DNA of 64,000 bases. It comes from Mauremys mutica (Eukaryota; Chordata; Testudines; Geoemydidae). The notes under the pieces are model-generated. The model ran no database searches, was not told where the DNA came from, and saw nothing but the letters and a program-made list of their open reading frames with translations. This document shows positions 11,601-24,557 of this stretch, one piece after another. The translations under genes and the position numbers were made by a program. Position 1 is the first letter of the stretch, and the number at the start of each line of letters is the position of its first letter. The stretch is from positions 48,037,821 through 48,101,820 of the forward strand of contig NC_059075.1 in the NCBI RefSeq assembly GCF_020497125.1, in the 5' to 3' direction.

Positions 11601-13244
11601 ACATATGTAGGCTGTGTGTGATGAGCTCAGGAGGAGATTGGTGACTTTCTTATAGATAAAGAGAAAGGAGAAGAATAAACTGAAAACTAAAACTTGTCCT
11701 CCCAAAGGAAAAATCAAAACATTTTACACAGAGTGAAAGAGGAGAAGGATCAGAGGAAACTCAAATAATAACCCTTAAACTGCATACTGAATATAGTCTG
11801 CAACTCTCACAATGCTGTGTGGAATTAAAGAAAATAAGCCTTGAAAGATAGTGAGCATAAACTTATTTCCATCTCACTTATTCTTCCTTTCTACTATTTT
11901 AATTTACCTTTTCTTTCCATTTTCCCCTGATCTCCTCCCCTATTTTGCACTGCCCCATATGAGATGGTTAATCATCTTTCCCTCGCCTAAGAGGTGGAGC
12001 TCCACCGACACCTAATTGTATGAAGTTAAATGGCTCGCTTCACCACAGAAATTACACCCCACAAAACAACATGCAGAATACAGAGGAAGGCATTCAACTG
12101 AAATAGTTATCTACTCAATTCCATTTATTTATTTTTCATTTCTATCAACAAATGGAAAACACTCTGCATTATTCTAAAAAGCAGCCATCTCAGTCTCCAG
12201 CAGAGTTTCGAAAACAAGCTGCACTTTACATCCCTCATTTTCATAAACATCACACAGCAGTCAACATACTATCTAAGTTTGAAGACTACATCAAAGGGCG
12301 GCTATCCTCTCAGAGCCTTTTGCCACATGTTATCATTAACTATGGAGCCCAGTGGGGTTGTCGCTGTCGCCAGCCCCCCATTTTTTTGTGGTACTCTGCT
12401 GATTTCAACAATATTCCTGTGCCTTGCAGAACATTAAAAAGTGCCCTCAAATTTACTTCACAGACAGTGCAGTGTCATGTTTGACATTATGCCACTTTAT
12501 GACATCAGGAAGTTGCAATACACATGTCACAATGCCATGATGTTTGAGCTTGTCTCACAACACTAATCTTTAAAGGTGCTATCACTAGTGTAGATGCTTC
12601 AAATGCAGTGAAAGCAGATTATTGACATAAATAGCATGTTTTGCACCATGTCTAAATCTGCTTACACAACTGATCAATAACAAAAATACTTTTTGGTCCC
12701 AACATCTGAACATGTTTTTGCCAGACTTCATGTCATAGGAGCATAATGATTATGCTGGAATTGTGCAAATGACGGGAGGAAAACACTGTAAATAACATGG
12801 AAGAAGCAATATGTTTCATATTTAGAAGCAAGAAGCAAGTGAACAAACACAAGCAGGTGACTGACCACACGATTTTCCATCTGTTCTCTCTACTGTTAGA
12901 GGGTGCTCCCTTATCTCCCAATCCCTGTCAGAACTCCAATCCCTATTTATTGCATTCAACTCACTGAAAATAATGTAGCTGGCATCAGGCCCTTCCAGCA
13001 TGTCTTGGAAATATTTAAACTAATCGGATAGGTTTTTATTTAATTTCTTGCTGCTATATCACTCTCCACCCCACAGTTTAATTTCCTGGAATTAAACTGG
13101 CAAACTGGCAAACTTATGAGGACGTTTTGAGCTAACTTTCACAGATAGGTTCTTCTATGATTCACACATCTCAAAAAGAAAAAAATCCAAATCTTCCAAA
13201 CCTGCAACTGAAACAGATCATTAGTGATGCCTCTAACAATCTTT
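8615..13244. other. Unassigned AT-rich sequence
   Basis: No gene or clear element. A short 'AATGGGA...TCATTGACTTAAAT' stretch near 9527-9560 recalls the palindromic 'GAAGTCAATGGGA' repeats elsewhere in the window. Short frames (for example 9959-10222 plus, 12152-12484 plus) have no recognisable domain. Confidence 0.5.
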
Positions 13245-13390
13245 GGCCCTTGTCCAACAAAGCACTTAATCATATGCTTCTGTAAGTATGTCAGTAGTCC
13301 TACTGACGTGGTATTATATATTGAAGTCAATGGGATGATTCATATACTCAAAATTAAGCATATGCTTAAATGCTCTGCTGGACTGGAGCC
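13245..13390. repeat. Old palindromic repeat (MITE-like)
   Basis: The left arm (CCAACAAAGCACTTAATCAT) is the approximate inverse of the right arm (ATATGCTTAAATGCTCTGCTGG). The centre contains GAAGTCAATGGGATGATTCA. This matches the amniote palindromic repeat built on 'AAGCACTTAAGCATGTGCTTAA' as I remember it. Arms are diverged and no target duplication is clear. Confidence 0.65.
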
Positions 13391-16300
13391 TACCTGGCCA
13401 AAGTAAAATCTCTAAAATCTGTATTTTCTCAAAAACTGATATTTCCCCCCATAGAATGCAGTTCCATTAGATGCACATGTAGTATTAGGTTCTGGTATCA
13501 ACAGACATTTTTTAAATATTTTTGGTCCAGCAACTGTCTGCAAATACATTATTTTACCGTAATTCAAAATTAATTCAAGAGCTGCACATCACTGGGTATC
13601 CAATAAACCTTTCAGAATGCAAACATACCTAGTTTAATAAATAACTCAGATCTACGAAAATATGATGTCCTGGATGAAGTCTACAGAGCTTTATCTACAT
13701 TTAAAGTTGGAATAATTCCATAGAATTCCAATTTAAGGAATTCAAGATATTGAGATTTGAAATATGATTCAATACCAATTTTTTTCTGAGTGATAATGTT
13801 TCATTAGTTTAAAAGGTGAAAAACAAAATGAGCTGGCAGCGCAGACTAAATTACAAAAAGAAATACAAAGAGAAACAGAGGACATTGGGATATCCATTTG
13901 AATGATGAAAGACTCTAGTGTTGAGACACACGCACACAGATATTGCTAACCACAAAACTGTGGTGACATAAAGGTCAGCTCACATACTCACTAGACAGAT
14001 AAATAGAGGAAAGCCCCCAAAATATCCCCAAAAGCCTTCTGTCCACTCTATTCTGCAATCATGATTGGCTGTGTCATGTTTATTGTTAGCCCATCTGGAC
14101 AACAGGTGCAGTACTTAATGGCTGCAGTGTATTTGATTATTGACTAGTGAATATTTCTAAGTGGCACAATAGGCTGCCGAATGACCCTTGGTAATGCAGA
14201 GACCTCTTTACAGTGTACACATGCAAAATCTCAAACTAAAAGAAAACTGATTCAGAATTTTAACCTATATTCTGTTGGAGACGTTGAACAAAGCTTCAAT
14301 ATACAACTCACATCAGTCAAACAGTTAGCTTGGCACACTTATAGAGAGTCTATTAAAGAAAAAAAAAGAGGTGCATGAATTTCAAGCTTGGAGGCCTCTA
14401 ATTACCTCATGCTTAAACTTTAACTACAAAATTCAGATAAATTGCTGCACTAAAACCACAGAAGATCCTCCACCTGATTTGTGCCAATGCATCTAAAGCT
14501 CAGTGATGCTGATCCCAGAGAGACTTTTCCACTCAGTCCTAAGAGAACTCATTTTAGACCCATTTCTAATGAGCATATAAGGATTACTTGGATGTTTTGG
14601 TAAAGCTACCCGGTAAATTAGTCAAGCTGAAATTTTATTAGCCGCAAAGCATTACAGCAGCCATATAGTCAAAGAACACTGAGGAAACTGACGTTGTATT
14701 AGTCATCTATTTAGCCAGGTACCAGAGATCAGTACTCAATACAGGCTGTTAGTTGTAACATTAAGCTAATTGGCTAATAGTTGCAGCAGTTCTTATAATG
14801 TTTTTGCACTGAGAAGCGTGACCCCTTCTTGAACCAATTTATGTAAACCCAGAGGGAGTCCTAAATTTATTTCAGTTTCATGAATGTATGGTCTGGATTA
14901 GGGACCCAAGAGCAAAAAGAGTATGCATAAAAACCAATGGGTTAACCAAACACCTAAAATTTACATGCTGTCAGCCTAAAAACATTCTGTTTAGTGCATT
15001 ACTAAACAAATGCTGAAAACAAACACAACAATTTGGCATGAAAAACATTGATATTTTATCCAATGCATACTGTGGAACTATGGTGTTTCCTTTCTAACAG
15101 TATCCTAGGCTATTTATTTAGTTATAAACTTTTATAGATGTGAAATATTTTAGGAAGTCCTTTGGAAATGGCCTGAGGTAATTTCAAACTTAACAGACCC
15201 TGTCCCACTAGAGCTCATTACAGTGAATTTTATAACAAAGTACCCTCTACTTAATTTTCAGAGCTTAGCCAAGCGTACTGGAAATGCAGCTGCATTAAGT
15301 GCAATTAATGGTATAATAAAAGCAGTGGAGGGCTGTTTAACACTCAAGAACCAGCAGTAAACAGTGGTTCCATGGTCTCTAACAGTCAATGAGGTGTCAA
15401 AGTACCAGAAGTGTGAGATTTCTTCTACTGGGGGAAAAGAAGCATCTCCTGCTGGAGAAAAATCTTCTGTCCTTCAATCATTCTACAAAGATACAGTGTA
15501 AAAGGATAAAAAATTATTCCCTCCAGTTATGCCACTAGCATTCCTTCTTCCTTTAAGCAGGAGTCCAGAATAATAAACTCATATTCCCATCAGTGAGGAA
15601 AACAGGCAAATTCAATTTCACAAAAAATGAGACTAATAGTAAGTGACTCTTATAATTCACAAAATGATTTGGTTTCATAACTAACAAAGTTAACTGTCAA
15701 ATTACAGAAAAAGGCAAGAAATATCACTTTTGTGACAGCAAATAATAGTACCTTCTTATTTAAAAAACCTCTACAGGGCTACTGGCAATAAAAGCTGTCT
15801 AAAATGTAGAATTATCACTTGGTATCTAAACCACCAGCACCTAAGGATGGGAATGGAAACTAACTCTGGTATGAATTTAAAAAGAAGAAATTCTGAGATC
15901 TTTTACACCTTCTATGGAAGGAGACAATTGAGCTTCTCCCTGCCTAAAATACTGAACAAATCTTTGCTATAAAGTACTGCAATATACTTTATTTTGAACC
16001 TTGATCTAGTACATTTATTTCTCATATATTTCTTTAAACTATTCATTTTGTGACAGTCTGTGAACCCTTTACTCACACTGATGAGCAGTTAACCCCAGTG
16101 AGTAGTCACAGTGGAGTCAATGTGGATAAGTGGCTCACAGTGTGGCTTTTTTGGTGAGAGTTGGAGGCCCTGCCTTGCATGCAGTGTAGACAGATGCATC
16201 TCGGCAAAGCTGGTGTGAAATGCCATGCAAGTGGTGAGAGCAGAGAATTCTGATTTGGTATCACTTTACACCATTTTTATATTCACTGTATATGGGACAA

Positions 16301-16810
16301 ATGACTAGACAAGATAGAATTTCAAAATGGCTTCTAAAAACGGATGAATATTGGAGCTGGGGCCTGGTTCTATGGTATCTATATCTTGGAGCAGACACGA
16401 GCCAAGTCTAACTCGTGCCTCTTTAAAAATGACTTCAGAGTCTCCAGGGAACTGAAAACAAAACAAAACACTATAAAAAGCATTCTTCAATGATGAGGAT
16501 GGTTCTAAAGGATGCCAAAGTTAACACTGGTTGCAATGTACATTCATATGTTTGGAATGCAACTGGCACAAAAGTCGACAGGGAAAAGAAACAATGTTTA
16601 GAAAAGAGGATAAAGAGTTGCTTTAATTGTGGACATCTATAACTTCTCAAAAAGTCTTTTACAACAAGTCTTGTTTCCTGTTGATGAAGTACAGTATCTC
16701 AATTTATCTGTCTCTAGTGTGCCAATTACCAAGCACTGTCTGATTAACTGCAAAGATGTTTACAAGATTTTATTAAATCCCAATCTCCTTTGCTCTAAAT
16801 GCTGGAGACT
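13391..16810. other. Unassigned AT-rich sequence
   Basis: No gene or clear transposon. The stretch 14480-15400 reads like unique noncoding DNA and could hold conserved elements, which cannot be judged without an alignment. Confidence 0.5.
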
Positions 16811-16880
16811 AAGGGTGAAATCCTAGCTCCACTAAAATCAATGGCAGTTTTACCATTGACTTCAGTGGGAACAGAATTTC
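16811..16880. repeat. Old palindromic 'CCATTGACTTCAGTGGGA' repeat fragment
   Basis: A self-complementary stretch in which AAATCAATGGCAGTTTTACC faces CCATTGACTTCAGTGGGA. Same general type as the other old palindromic repeats here; boundaries uncertain. Confidence 0.55.
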
Positions 16881-18979
16881 ATTCAATGGGTCTGATTGCA
16901 AAGTCACTGACTTGAGCTGGATCAGGCCCTGAATTAGGGGTAATGTTAAATTCTGTAAAAAACAAACCTGACAAAGTTTCAGAACTTTACAACTACCTAA
17001 CTGATCTTAATATAAAAGTGGATAGTAGCACAAAGTTAGCATAGCAACAGAAGCTGAATTCTCCATTAAATAACCTTATTATATTCCAACTACAAGGGGG
17101 ACATTGATCAATTATTAAATTATCCCAATTCAAGAGCATGAGATGCACTACACTGGATGCCAGGGAGAGTTTACGAACTAAAGATTAGGAGCATCAATTT
17201 ATATTGATGTTCTTGAGGTCTCCAAGGAATTTATATCCATATGTCCTGGTCTTATAATGAGGTGAATGGAGGAAAAAATGGGGAAAATAAACTGACTTCT
17301 TAATGCACCTACCATGATGTGCTCTGAAATATCTTGTCATAAGACACAAAGTGGACTAAGTTTTGCTTAACGATTGAGATTAACGGGAACTAAGATCACT
17401 CAATACCTCACAAAATCAAGCCACATATGAAGTTGCTAAATTTCTCATCAAGTGCACAGATTATGTAGCAAAGTGCATTTCAATATCTCTTCTCTTTAAA
17501 CTCCCCTTGTTCTCTTTTCTTTGTTTTTATTTACAGTGTTTGATGACTTTTTCATTTCATATGTAATGTTAGGCAGTTTTATTACAAAACATGGTTGGTG
17601 GTATCTGTGCCATCTTCCCTCATGTGTACCAGGATAGACTCTAATCACAGATGACAAATTTATTTCTGGCATCCTCATGTATCTGTCAATTTGTTTTCCA
17701 ACAATAAAACCTTTTAAAAAGGCTTCAATGTTATGAGAAAGTAAAGGATGGTGTTATCCCCTAGACATAAAGAGGTGACAGGAAAGAGAAGCTCACCACA
17801 CTATTTCAGTGTGTGGTTGAAGTGGTGTTCATATTTCATACCACTCTTCGGATCACAAGCTGGATAAATGTATCATTTTGTAATGTATCACTTAATATAT
17901 TCCTAGAAGTAATTTTGAGAAATTTTTACTATCTCTAAGCAAAACACTAACAACTGGTGCTGAAATATTCTCACCTACAGTACTGAGATAATAAACATTA
18001 AATCTGAGAAACACAAGTAGTGGGTATTTTTAGGGTAACTGCACAGATGGCAATTTGCTGACACTACAACAATGGTTGTAGAGATTAAATTTTTTACCAA
18101 GAATATGCGACTGAGTATTTGTCACGACTAACAGCAATCAAACAAAGTATGGCTTATAACTGGCTAAAAATAAGTTGTAGCCTTGCATCCTGCTATCAGG
18201 TTGAAAGCAATACAGACTAGTTCAAACCTCACAAAATAGTTTCCTGGTGTTTTTGCGGCAACAGGTGATCAAAAAACAACAAAAAAGACTGAAACAATCT
18301 CAGAATACTTATTCCACAGGTTGGAGGAGGTCTGGTGCATTATAGAGGCTTCAGAAGGTCTCAGAGTGATGACAGAGCAGGGTGTGAAGTTTAATAAGTG
18401 GAACACCAGGACCACAGCCTTGGAGAAGGTCAGGCACCTCAGTTCTCCTGATAATCTGGGAAATTTCAGCAGTTGTGCATGTGTGAAAATTTTAAAGAGG
18501 AAACAGAATATTGGGCTTATCAAGGAAAACCAGGGGGGGCATTAAAAATATAAGAAATATTGAAGTGAAATTTCAAAACTGAAAGAACAGAAGGAAAGAG
18601 GTAACAGCATAGTAAGTGAGAAGACAGACAGGACTTAGATGGCAGAAAAAACAATTACTTTAATAAAAATTTATAAAACTAAAGCAAATGGATGACTCTA
18701 GAGATGGGTAACAGGATTCTGACAGGGCTTCCTCTTCCTTCCTTTGGACCACCACAAACAGGCCGGATGCTTTCCAAGTTTATAAACACCAATGTGTTAT
18801 TTATTAGATCCTCTCCACCCGTTCATCAATACAGCCTTGGGTAGGAACATTAACTTCCTCCTTAGCCCACTCTCTGGGGAGGGAGAAGAAAAGATCACTT
18901 CATTCTGAGATCCTGTATCCCCTGGCCCCTGCCAGCCTCCTCCACTTGAACTTCCTTCCTCTCCTTTAACTGTTCCCAG
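16881..18979. other. Unassigned AT-rich sequence
   Basis: No supported feature. 18720-18979 is somewhat richer in GC and pyrimidines and lies directly 5' of the LTR-like segment. Confidence 0.5.
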
Positions 18980-19275
18980 TGTGATAGACCCAGGCCAGTT
19001 GGGAACAGCAGAGTAGTAGAAGGGAGATATACTGGCCACTGGATAAGCAGTTTTCTGTTCCCTGAGTGACCAGAGCAGGAGCTGCTCCAGGCTAATGAGA
19101 ACACCTGACTCCAGTTAACCTGCTAAGAGTCAGGTGAGGCTGTTAAGCATCTGACTCTAATTAAGGCCTCTCTGATGTTATAAAAGGGCTCACTCCAGTC
19201 AGGTTAAAGGGAGCCAGGGGAGAGGAAGTGTGTGAGAGGAACTGGGAGCAAGAGGTGTGCAAGAAGCTGAGAGTG
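18980..19275 (+). mobile_element. Probable LTR (solo or partial)
   Basis: It begins TGTGATAGACCCAGGCCAGT, which I recognise as the start of an LTR family common in turtle genomes, and is followed by a TATA box at 19179-19186. The 3' limit is uncertain: similarity to the remembered family fades near 19275. No internal retroelement coding sequence adjoins it, so it is either a solo LTR or a truncated one. Confidence 0.45.
19179..19186 (+). promoter_or_regulatory. TATA box of the LTR-like segment
   Basis: TATAAAAG, placed as expected for the core promoter inside an LTR of this orientation. Activity cannot be inferred from sequence. Confidence 0.4.
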
Positions 19276-19284
19276 AGTAGGCAA

Positions 19285-19314
19285 ACTAGCTGTTTCCAAT
19301 GGGAAACAGCTAGT
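19285..19314. repeat. Perfect 13-bp stem, 4-nt loop hairpin
   Basis: ACTAGCTGTTTCC and its exact complement flank the loop AATG. It lies just 3' of the LTR-like segment. No U-tract or RNA-gene context is present. Confidence 0.8.
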
Positions 19315-20169
19315 ACTTTAGTGACCAGAGTGCTGGGGTCAGCTCTAGGCTCCTAGCACTCTGCCACAAGGAAGCAGAGCCGTTCACCTCCCACTTGCTT
19401 GTTTTAATTTAGTCCCTGTCAACAGTGTTGAAAGCTGTCACCCTGGTTCCAGTTTTGGTATCCTGCGCAATGATTCCAGAAACTAAGTGAGCCTGGACAC
19501 TGAACAACTTTCTCACCCCTACTGGTACCTCACCATCAGGGCTGTGGCACATTTGTTGGACAGTGCGAGAAAGAGTACACTACTACTGTCCATGCTCTAT
19601 TTGCACTTATAAAAACAAAAGCTAAATATAAGGAACTGTTGATCTGGTATATTTTACTGTAAGTGGCCTTACCTTCATTTTTTAACCACAACTTTCACCA
19701 AAAGGCATTCCCTTTTATGATATACTGGTAACTAAATTTTTGTTATGAACTGCAGTTTTTTTCAAAAAGCTTTCATTATTTACATGACCCCAACTTTTTG
19801 GTTTAATTTTTAAATTGCATCTTATAATCAAAGCAAATGGGCATTTGGTAAATTATGACCTTGAATTCGGACTTAGCAGAACCTTCTGGCTTTTATTTTC
19901 ATTTCATTCATATCTTTAAGGAACTTTTTGTAAGGTCAAGTTTAATTAGGTAATACTCTAAGTTTATAAAAATATAAAATATAGAAAGAAAACATACTTT
20001 GCATTTGAATTGTACATCCTAAATATGTGATTAATGAACTATATTGAAAGCAAATATTTTCTTTCTTCAAATAGCTTAAATGACCCCCCCAAATAATCAG
20101 CTAAGCAAGTCAGGGAACTCTCCTTTGATATTCTATTTTAACAATGGGGTTGAGTCACCTATCATGGCA

Positions 20170-20403
20170 TTAAATACTACAGTGATTCTTCATGTTGCTC
20201 GTAACACCTAAGACTTTTACTTGGTATCGAGGATGGTCATGTGGGTGCCCGTTCCCAGGCTCAAGTCTTCTGTTGAAAAGGATTTGTCCAATCACTTGCA
20301 ACTTCTGCTCCTCAGAAAACTGCACATAAACCACTCTACTAATTCCCACAACGTATCTTGAAGAACTTGGGCAAAATAATCTGGGGTGTATATGAGAAGG
20401 CAC
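20170..20403 (-). other. Orphan 77-codon open frame, unrecognised
   Basis: An uninterrupted minus-strand frame with a mixed, protein-like composition (for example RVVYVQFSEEQKLQVIGQIL, about residues 23-42 from the first Met). I recognise no family and see no clear splice sites or poly(A) tail. It may be chance, or a fragment of a processed pseudogene or unknown retroelement. I do not call it a gene. Confidence 0.15.
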
Positions 20404-21417
20404 ATTTGAGAGAGGTTAAAATTCATGCTAAGAAAAAGGTTGAGAAGTCCTTGTTATAAAATTACAAGAAAACTAAAGGGAGAAAGGATGCAGAAGAGAG
20501 CTAAAACGATTGCTATGAGAAACATAATTTGTGCAAAGTTCCATATAAACTACAGTTTGACAAAAATCTGGATGCTAAATCACATTACGAAATACACCCA
20601 GAGAAGATGTAGAGATAGATCACCAGCAACAGAGTTCTTATTCATGGAATTTCAATGCAACATGAATGTACATTGGCATAAAAGCCAAAATGTCAGAAAT
20701 TGAACTGAAAATAAAAATTCAGGCATCGGAGTCAAAAACAGAACTAACCATGCTATAAGGGAATATATTCCATGCTTAACATGGAGAAAATCATCTCAAC
20801 AATCTTAATACAATAACTGTACTGAGTAAAAAGAACCAGGACACAGAATAAAACAAAACTGTATTACAAATCATAATCTCCATAGGCAGGCTGTAAAAGT
20901 CATATCACAGTCACTGAAAAATAATTCATTAAACTATGTCCCAGCTGGAAGTAGAGAACAACAAACAGAATAAGAAGGCACTGAGCAGCAGGGAGAAATA
21001 AACTTTAGTAAACTGTCAAAGCATGAACTAGAAGAAAAAATAGTATTAAAAAGAAACAATAAACTTGTCTATTTAGGATTTATGTGAAAGTTAGGATATA
21101 CGTTAGGATATACGTGAAAGATACATTTAATACAAAACCTAAGTTCTGGACATATGCCAACCTTGATGTATCAAAGTTGATAAGATAATCATTCATGGGG
21201 CATCAGACACACCTCTCTGAGTTATGTATACCAAGATGAACTGAAAACAAGAATATCCACATTTCAGGATGGATTGTTTAAACACAAGCATATACCCTCA
21301 ATTTGCAAAGGAAATTCTCTACTGGCTTGTCTACCATTTTGATTTAGTGATGGAAAAATCACATTTTGTATAAACATTTCCACAAGTCCTTTTTTAATGT
21401 TACGTATCAGGTTTTTT
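20404..21417. other. Unassigned AT-rich sequence
   Basis: Nothing recognisable apart from a tiny tandem duplication near 21092-21115 (TTAGGATATACG twice). Confidence 0.5.
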
Positions 21418-21452
21418 GGGGGGGGGGGGGGGAGGGAGAGGAGGTGGGGGGA
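21418..21452 (+). repeat. Poly(G)15 and adjacent G-rich tract
   Basis: Fifteen consecutive G, then GGG, GG, GG and a run of six G separated by A or T. The strand has quadruplex-forming potential. The run length is prone to sequencing error. Confidence 0.9.
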
Positions 21453-21627
21453 GTACTGTGGTAATACATTCAATTAACTTTCTAATAACATCAAATATAA
21501 GAAGAAATATATATAATCTATGCTGTGTAATTAAATTTTCACTAGCCTTTTTGGACTTAGTCTATAGCAGTCACATTTTCAAAAGTGACCACTGGTTTTC
21601 AGTTCCTCAGTTTTGCATTGTCCCAAC

Positions 21628-21717
21628 GGCTTGATTTTCAGAAGCACAGAGCACCAGCATTTCCTACTGACTTCATTTGAAGTTGTGGGTGCTCAGCACC
21701 TGTGAAAATCAGTCCCC
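21628..21717. repeat. Old palindromic repeat ('CTTGATTTTCAGAAG' type)
   Basis: The left arm (GGCTTGATTTTCAGAAGCAC) is the approximate inverse of the right arm (GTGCTCAGCACCTGTGAAAA...). About 90 bp, MITE-like, diverged. A similar but weaker stretch lies at 33131-33225. Confidence 0.65.
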
Positions 21718-21951
21718 AGATATCTCAGGTTGTTGGCACATAAACATTGAGGCACCGAAAGCCAGTGGACAATTCTACAAAATTTGACTCGGAAATCTAC
21801 CAAATTTAATGATATTTGGAGACCTTGATAACCATATTTTTAAAGGTCATAGGTCCAAAACATGTGCATGCATATATGCAGCTAATGTGTGTGCAACTGG
21901 CATTAGGTGCATGCAACTTTAGGTGCATTTTAACTTCCCATTCTAATAATT

Positions 21952-21980
21952 TCTCTCTCTCTCTCTATATATATATATAC
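21952..21980. repeat. (TC)n(TA)n microsatellite
   Basis: A TC run passes directly into an AT run; compound simple repeat. Confidence 0.95.
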
Positions 21981-22271
21981 ACAAAAAATGAAGGGATGCT
22001 GCCACTAGTAGTATAGTACAGTAGAGAGAGGCTCGCATTTTCAAATGGAGGTCAGGGAGCAAAGTGCCCAACTTCCACTGAAGTTAATGGGATCTGAGCT
22101 TCTAATCACTTAGGCCTCAAAGTCCTAACCAGCATGCCTTAAAACCAGTTGTGTCAATGCATGAGAGAGGAATCCTTCATCATAGACAACTGACAACATA
22201 GAGAGACAAGGCTTTCTCTAATATCCTGGGACTAATACTGCTAGAACAACATTGTACATGACAACATAGAC

Positions 22272-22568
22272 CAGGGGTAGGCAACCTATGGCACGCGTGC
22301 CAAAGACGGCACGCGAGCTGATTTTCAGTGGCACTCGCACTGCCCCGGTCCGGGGGGCTCTGCATCTTAATTTAATTTAAGTGAAGCTTCTTATACATTT
22401 TTAAAACCTTATTTACTTTACATACAACAATAGCTTAGTTGTATATTATAGACTTAGAGAAAGAGACCATCTAAAAACGTTAAAATGTATTACTGGCACA
22501 CGAAACCTTAAATTAGAGTGACTAAATGAAGATTCGGCACAGCACTTCTGAAAGGTTGCCGACCCCTG
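22272..22568 (+). mobile_element. hAT-like nonautonomous element, family A copy 1
   Basis: The ends CAGGGGTAGGCAACCT and, inverted, CAGGGGTCGGCAACCT match 15/16. The 8-bp duplication ACATAGAC at 22264-22271 and 22569-22576 is perfect. Near the left end is a GGCACGCG-type GC-rich stretch; the rest is AT-rich. A second copy of the family lies inverted at 41134-41444. No coding capacity. Confidence 0.93.
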
Positions 22569-22576
22569 ACATAGAC

Positions 22577-23764
22577 CATTAAACTATGGGCTATTGACTG
22601 ACTTACTGGATGTTATTTCAGTCAAAAAATTATATATATAATGTCCTCACAAAAAATTATTATCCATTTTCAAATGCCAAATTCTTAGATGGCTAATTCA
22701 TTCATTCCTTCTTTTCTTCCCTCACTCTCTGCCTCTCTAAAAGCCATGGCACTAGTCCATGTTATGGATTAACGACACATTTTATTTTTATAATACAAAA
22801 TTGTTTTTCAACTATAGGAACCAATAAAATTATATCTGATACACTAAAATTTCTTCCCTCCACCCTCTTTTTATAAAACATAAGAAGAGTCCAATTAATT
22901 TAAACCAAATTTGGTTTATAAATCCTGCTGAGCCGAGACTTTTAAATACCAAGTTAGAGCCTGGAATTTTTATGGCTATGTTATAAACACCTGGAAAACA
23001 GCAAGTACCACAGTAATATATAACTTGGGGTTTTATATGATTTCCTTCATTTCAAAGGGGGATTCTAGTCAAAAGTTGGGGTTTTTTGTTTTGTTTTAAT
23101 TTGTAAGGGATATTACAATTTCAACCAAATGCTCACACAAAAAAAGTCTGGAACCAATACATATGCATGTATTTTTATAGTTTATAAAGTTATCTGTTTT
23201 GTTCATGTACAGTTTGGCCAGGGTAACAAGGTCTCTTAGTCAGGATTTCTATCAGCAGTGATCATGAAATTCAGTATCTACTAGAAGATTTAGTTTTAGA
23301 GAAGAGTGGTTACCTGAAATGGATCTCGGTAACATGGACTGTTGCTCAACTCAAAAGGTTCTGGTAGAACAATCAATTCTGTAACTATTTCTAGATTAAT
23401 GTTAAAGTTCCTTTAAAACAATAACTTAAGTATTATTTGAATAAGTGATGACAATAATTACTATCTGCTTCTATGCATCTGTTCTTAATGCTTTAGCTCC
23501 TCGTCCCAATGCTAAAAGACTGAACAAACATTATGAAAGTAACAACTCTTAAGGTCTGATCTTCACGAATATGCACTGAAGCCTGTGGCTAATTTTTCTT
23601 TTATAATTACCACTTGAAGCATGCACGCAGGCTGTTAATATATGAATGACCAGTAAAATGAAAACCAAGACATCTGCATGCATAAATGGCTATTGTGCAC
23701 ATGCAAATGCAGTAATTTTGGGCTCAATTGCATGCATGCATTTTTTTAAAAACTAGGGCCTTTA
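22577..23764. other. Unassigned AT-rich sequence
   Basis: No supported feature. Confidence 0.55.
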
Positions 23765-23892
23765 GGCCCAATCTAGTAAAGCCCTTAAGCTCAAATTTAA
23801 CTTTAAGCACTTGAGCAGTCTCATAGGACTTCAGTGAGGACTACTCAGGAGTTTAAAGTTAAGCATGTGCATAAATGCTCTATAGATCAGGA
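23765..23892. repeat. Old palindromic repeat ('AAAGCCCTTAAGC' type)
   Basis: AAATTTAACTTTAAGCACTT on the left faces AGTTTAAAGTTAAGCATGTG on the right, around a centre with 'GGACTTCAGTGAGG'. Same family type as 13245-13390 and 25441-25540; diverged. Confidence 0.65.
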
Positions 23893-24557
23893 CATTAGAA
23901 ACACATATTCAATACATTTGAAACGGATTTAGCCAAATGATTGCCATTAATTTAAATGAGAGTTATGTGGTCAAATCTATACCCATACTCTTTAAATACA
24001 TCCTCAATCTTGGGAAAATCCCATCTAAAGAAGCCTGTGCATTATTGCCATTTTTCAGTCAAATCCAGCTAGGTCATGTCATGTACTTGTTAGCACAGAG
24101 AGAGTGCTAGCCTCCTTAAAATAGGTTAACAAAGTTTCCCCTATTACCTTTCTTTCTCTGAGTCTGTCTTTTAAGTAAAGGTTTCCCTATAGTACCTTCA
24201 TATAGAGTCTGTGAAGATTAGGCAAGTAAATATGGAGACTTTGGGTATTTAACCTATCTGCGTGCTAAATATTATTGCACAGATCATTTAAAATATGCAA
24301 CTTCCCTTTTTCAAAAATTAATTTAAATATGTACCAAGTTCCAAATTGTAAAAAATAGTTTTACAGAAATAGAAACAAAAAAATGTACATTTTTGATCAA
24401 CAGTACTAGTATTTGGTGCCACAAAGGCATTTCAGAGTATAAAATCATCAGTTGCACATCCATTTAAAGATCATTATAGGGCTTTTGAGGGGGAAAGAAA
24501 AATAGTAACTAAAATTCCAGGTGGTCAGCATTTTTTGTCAGCTCAAAACAACCTTCA

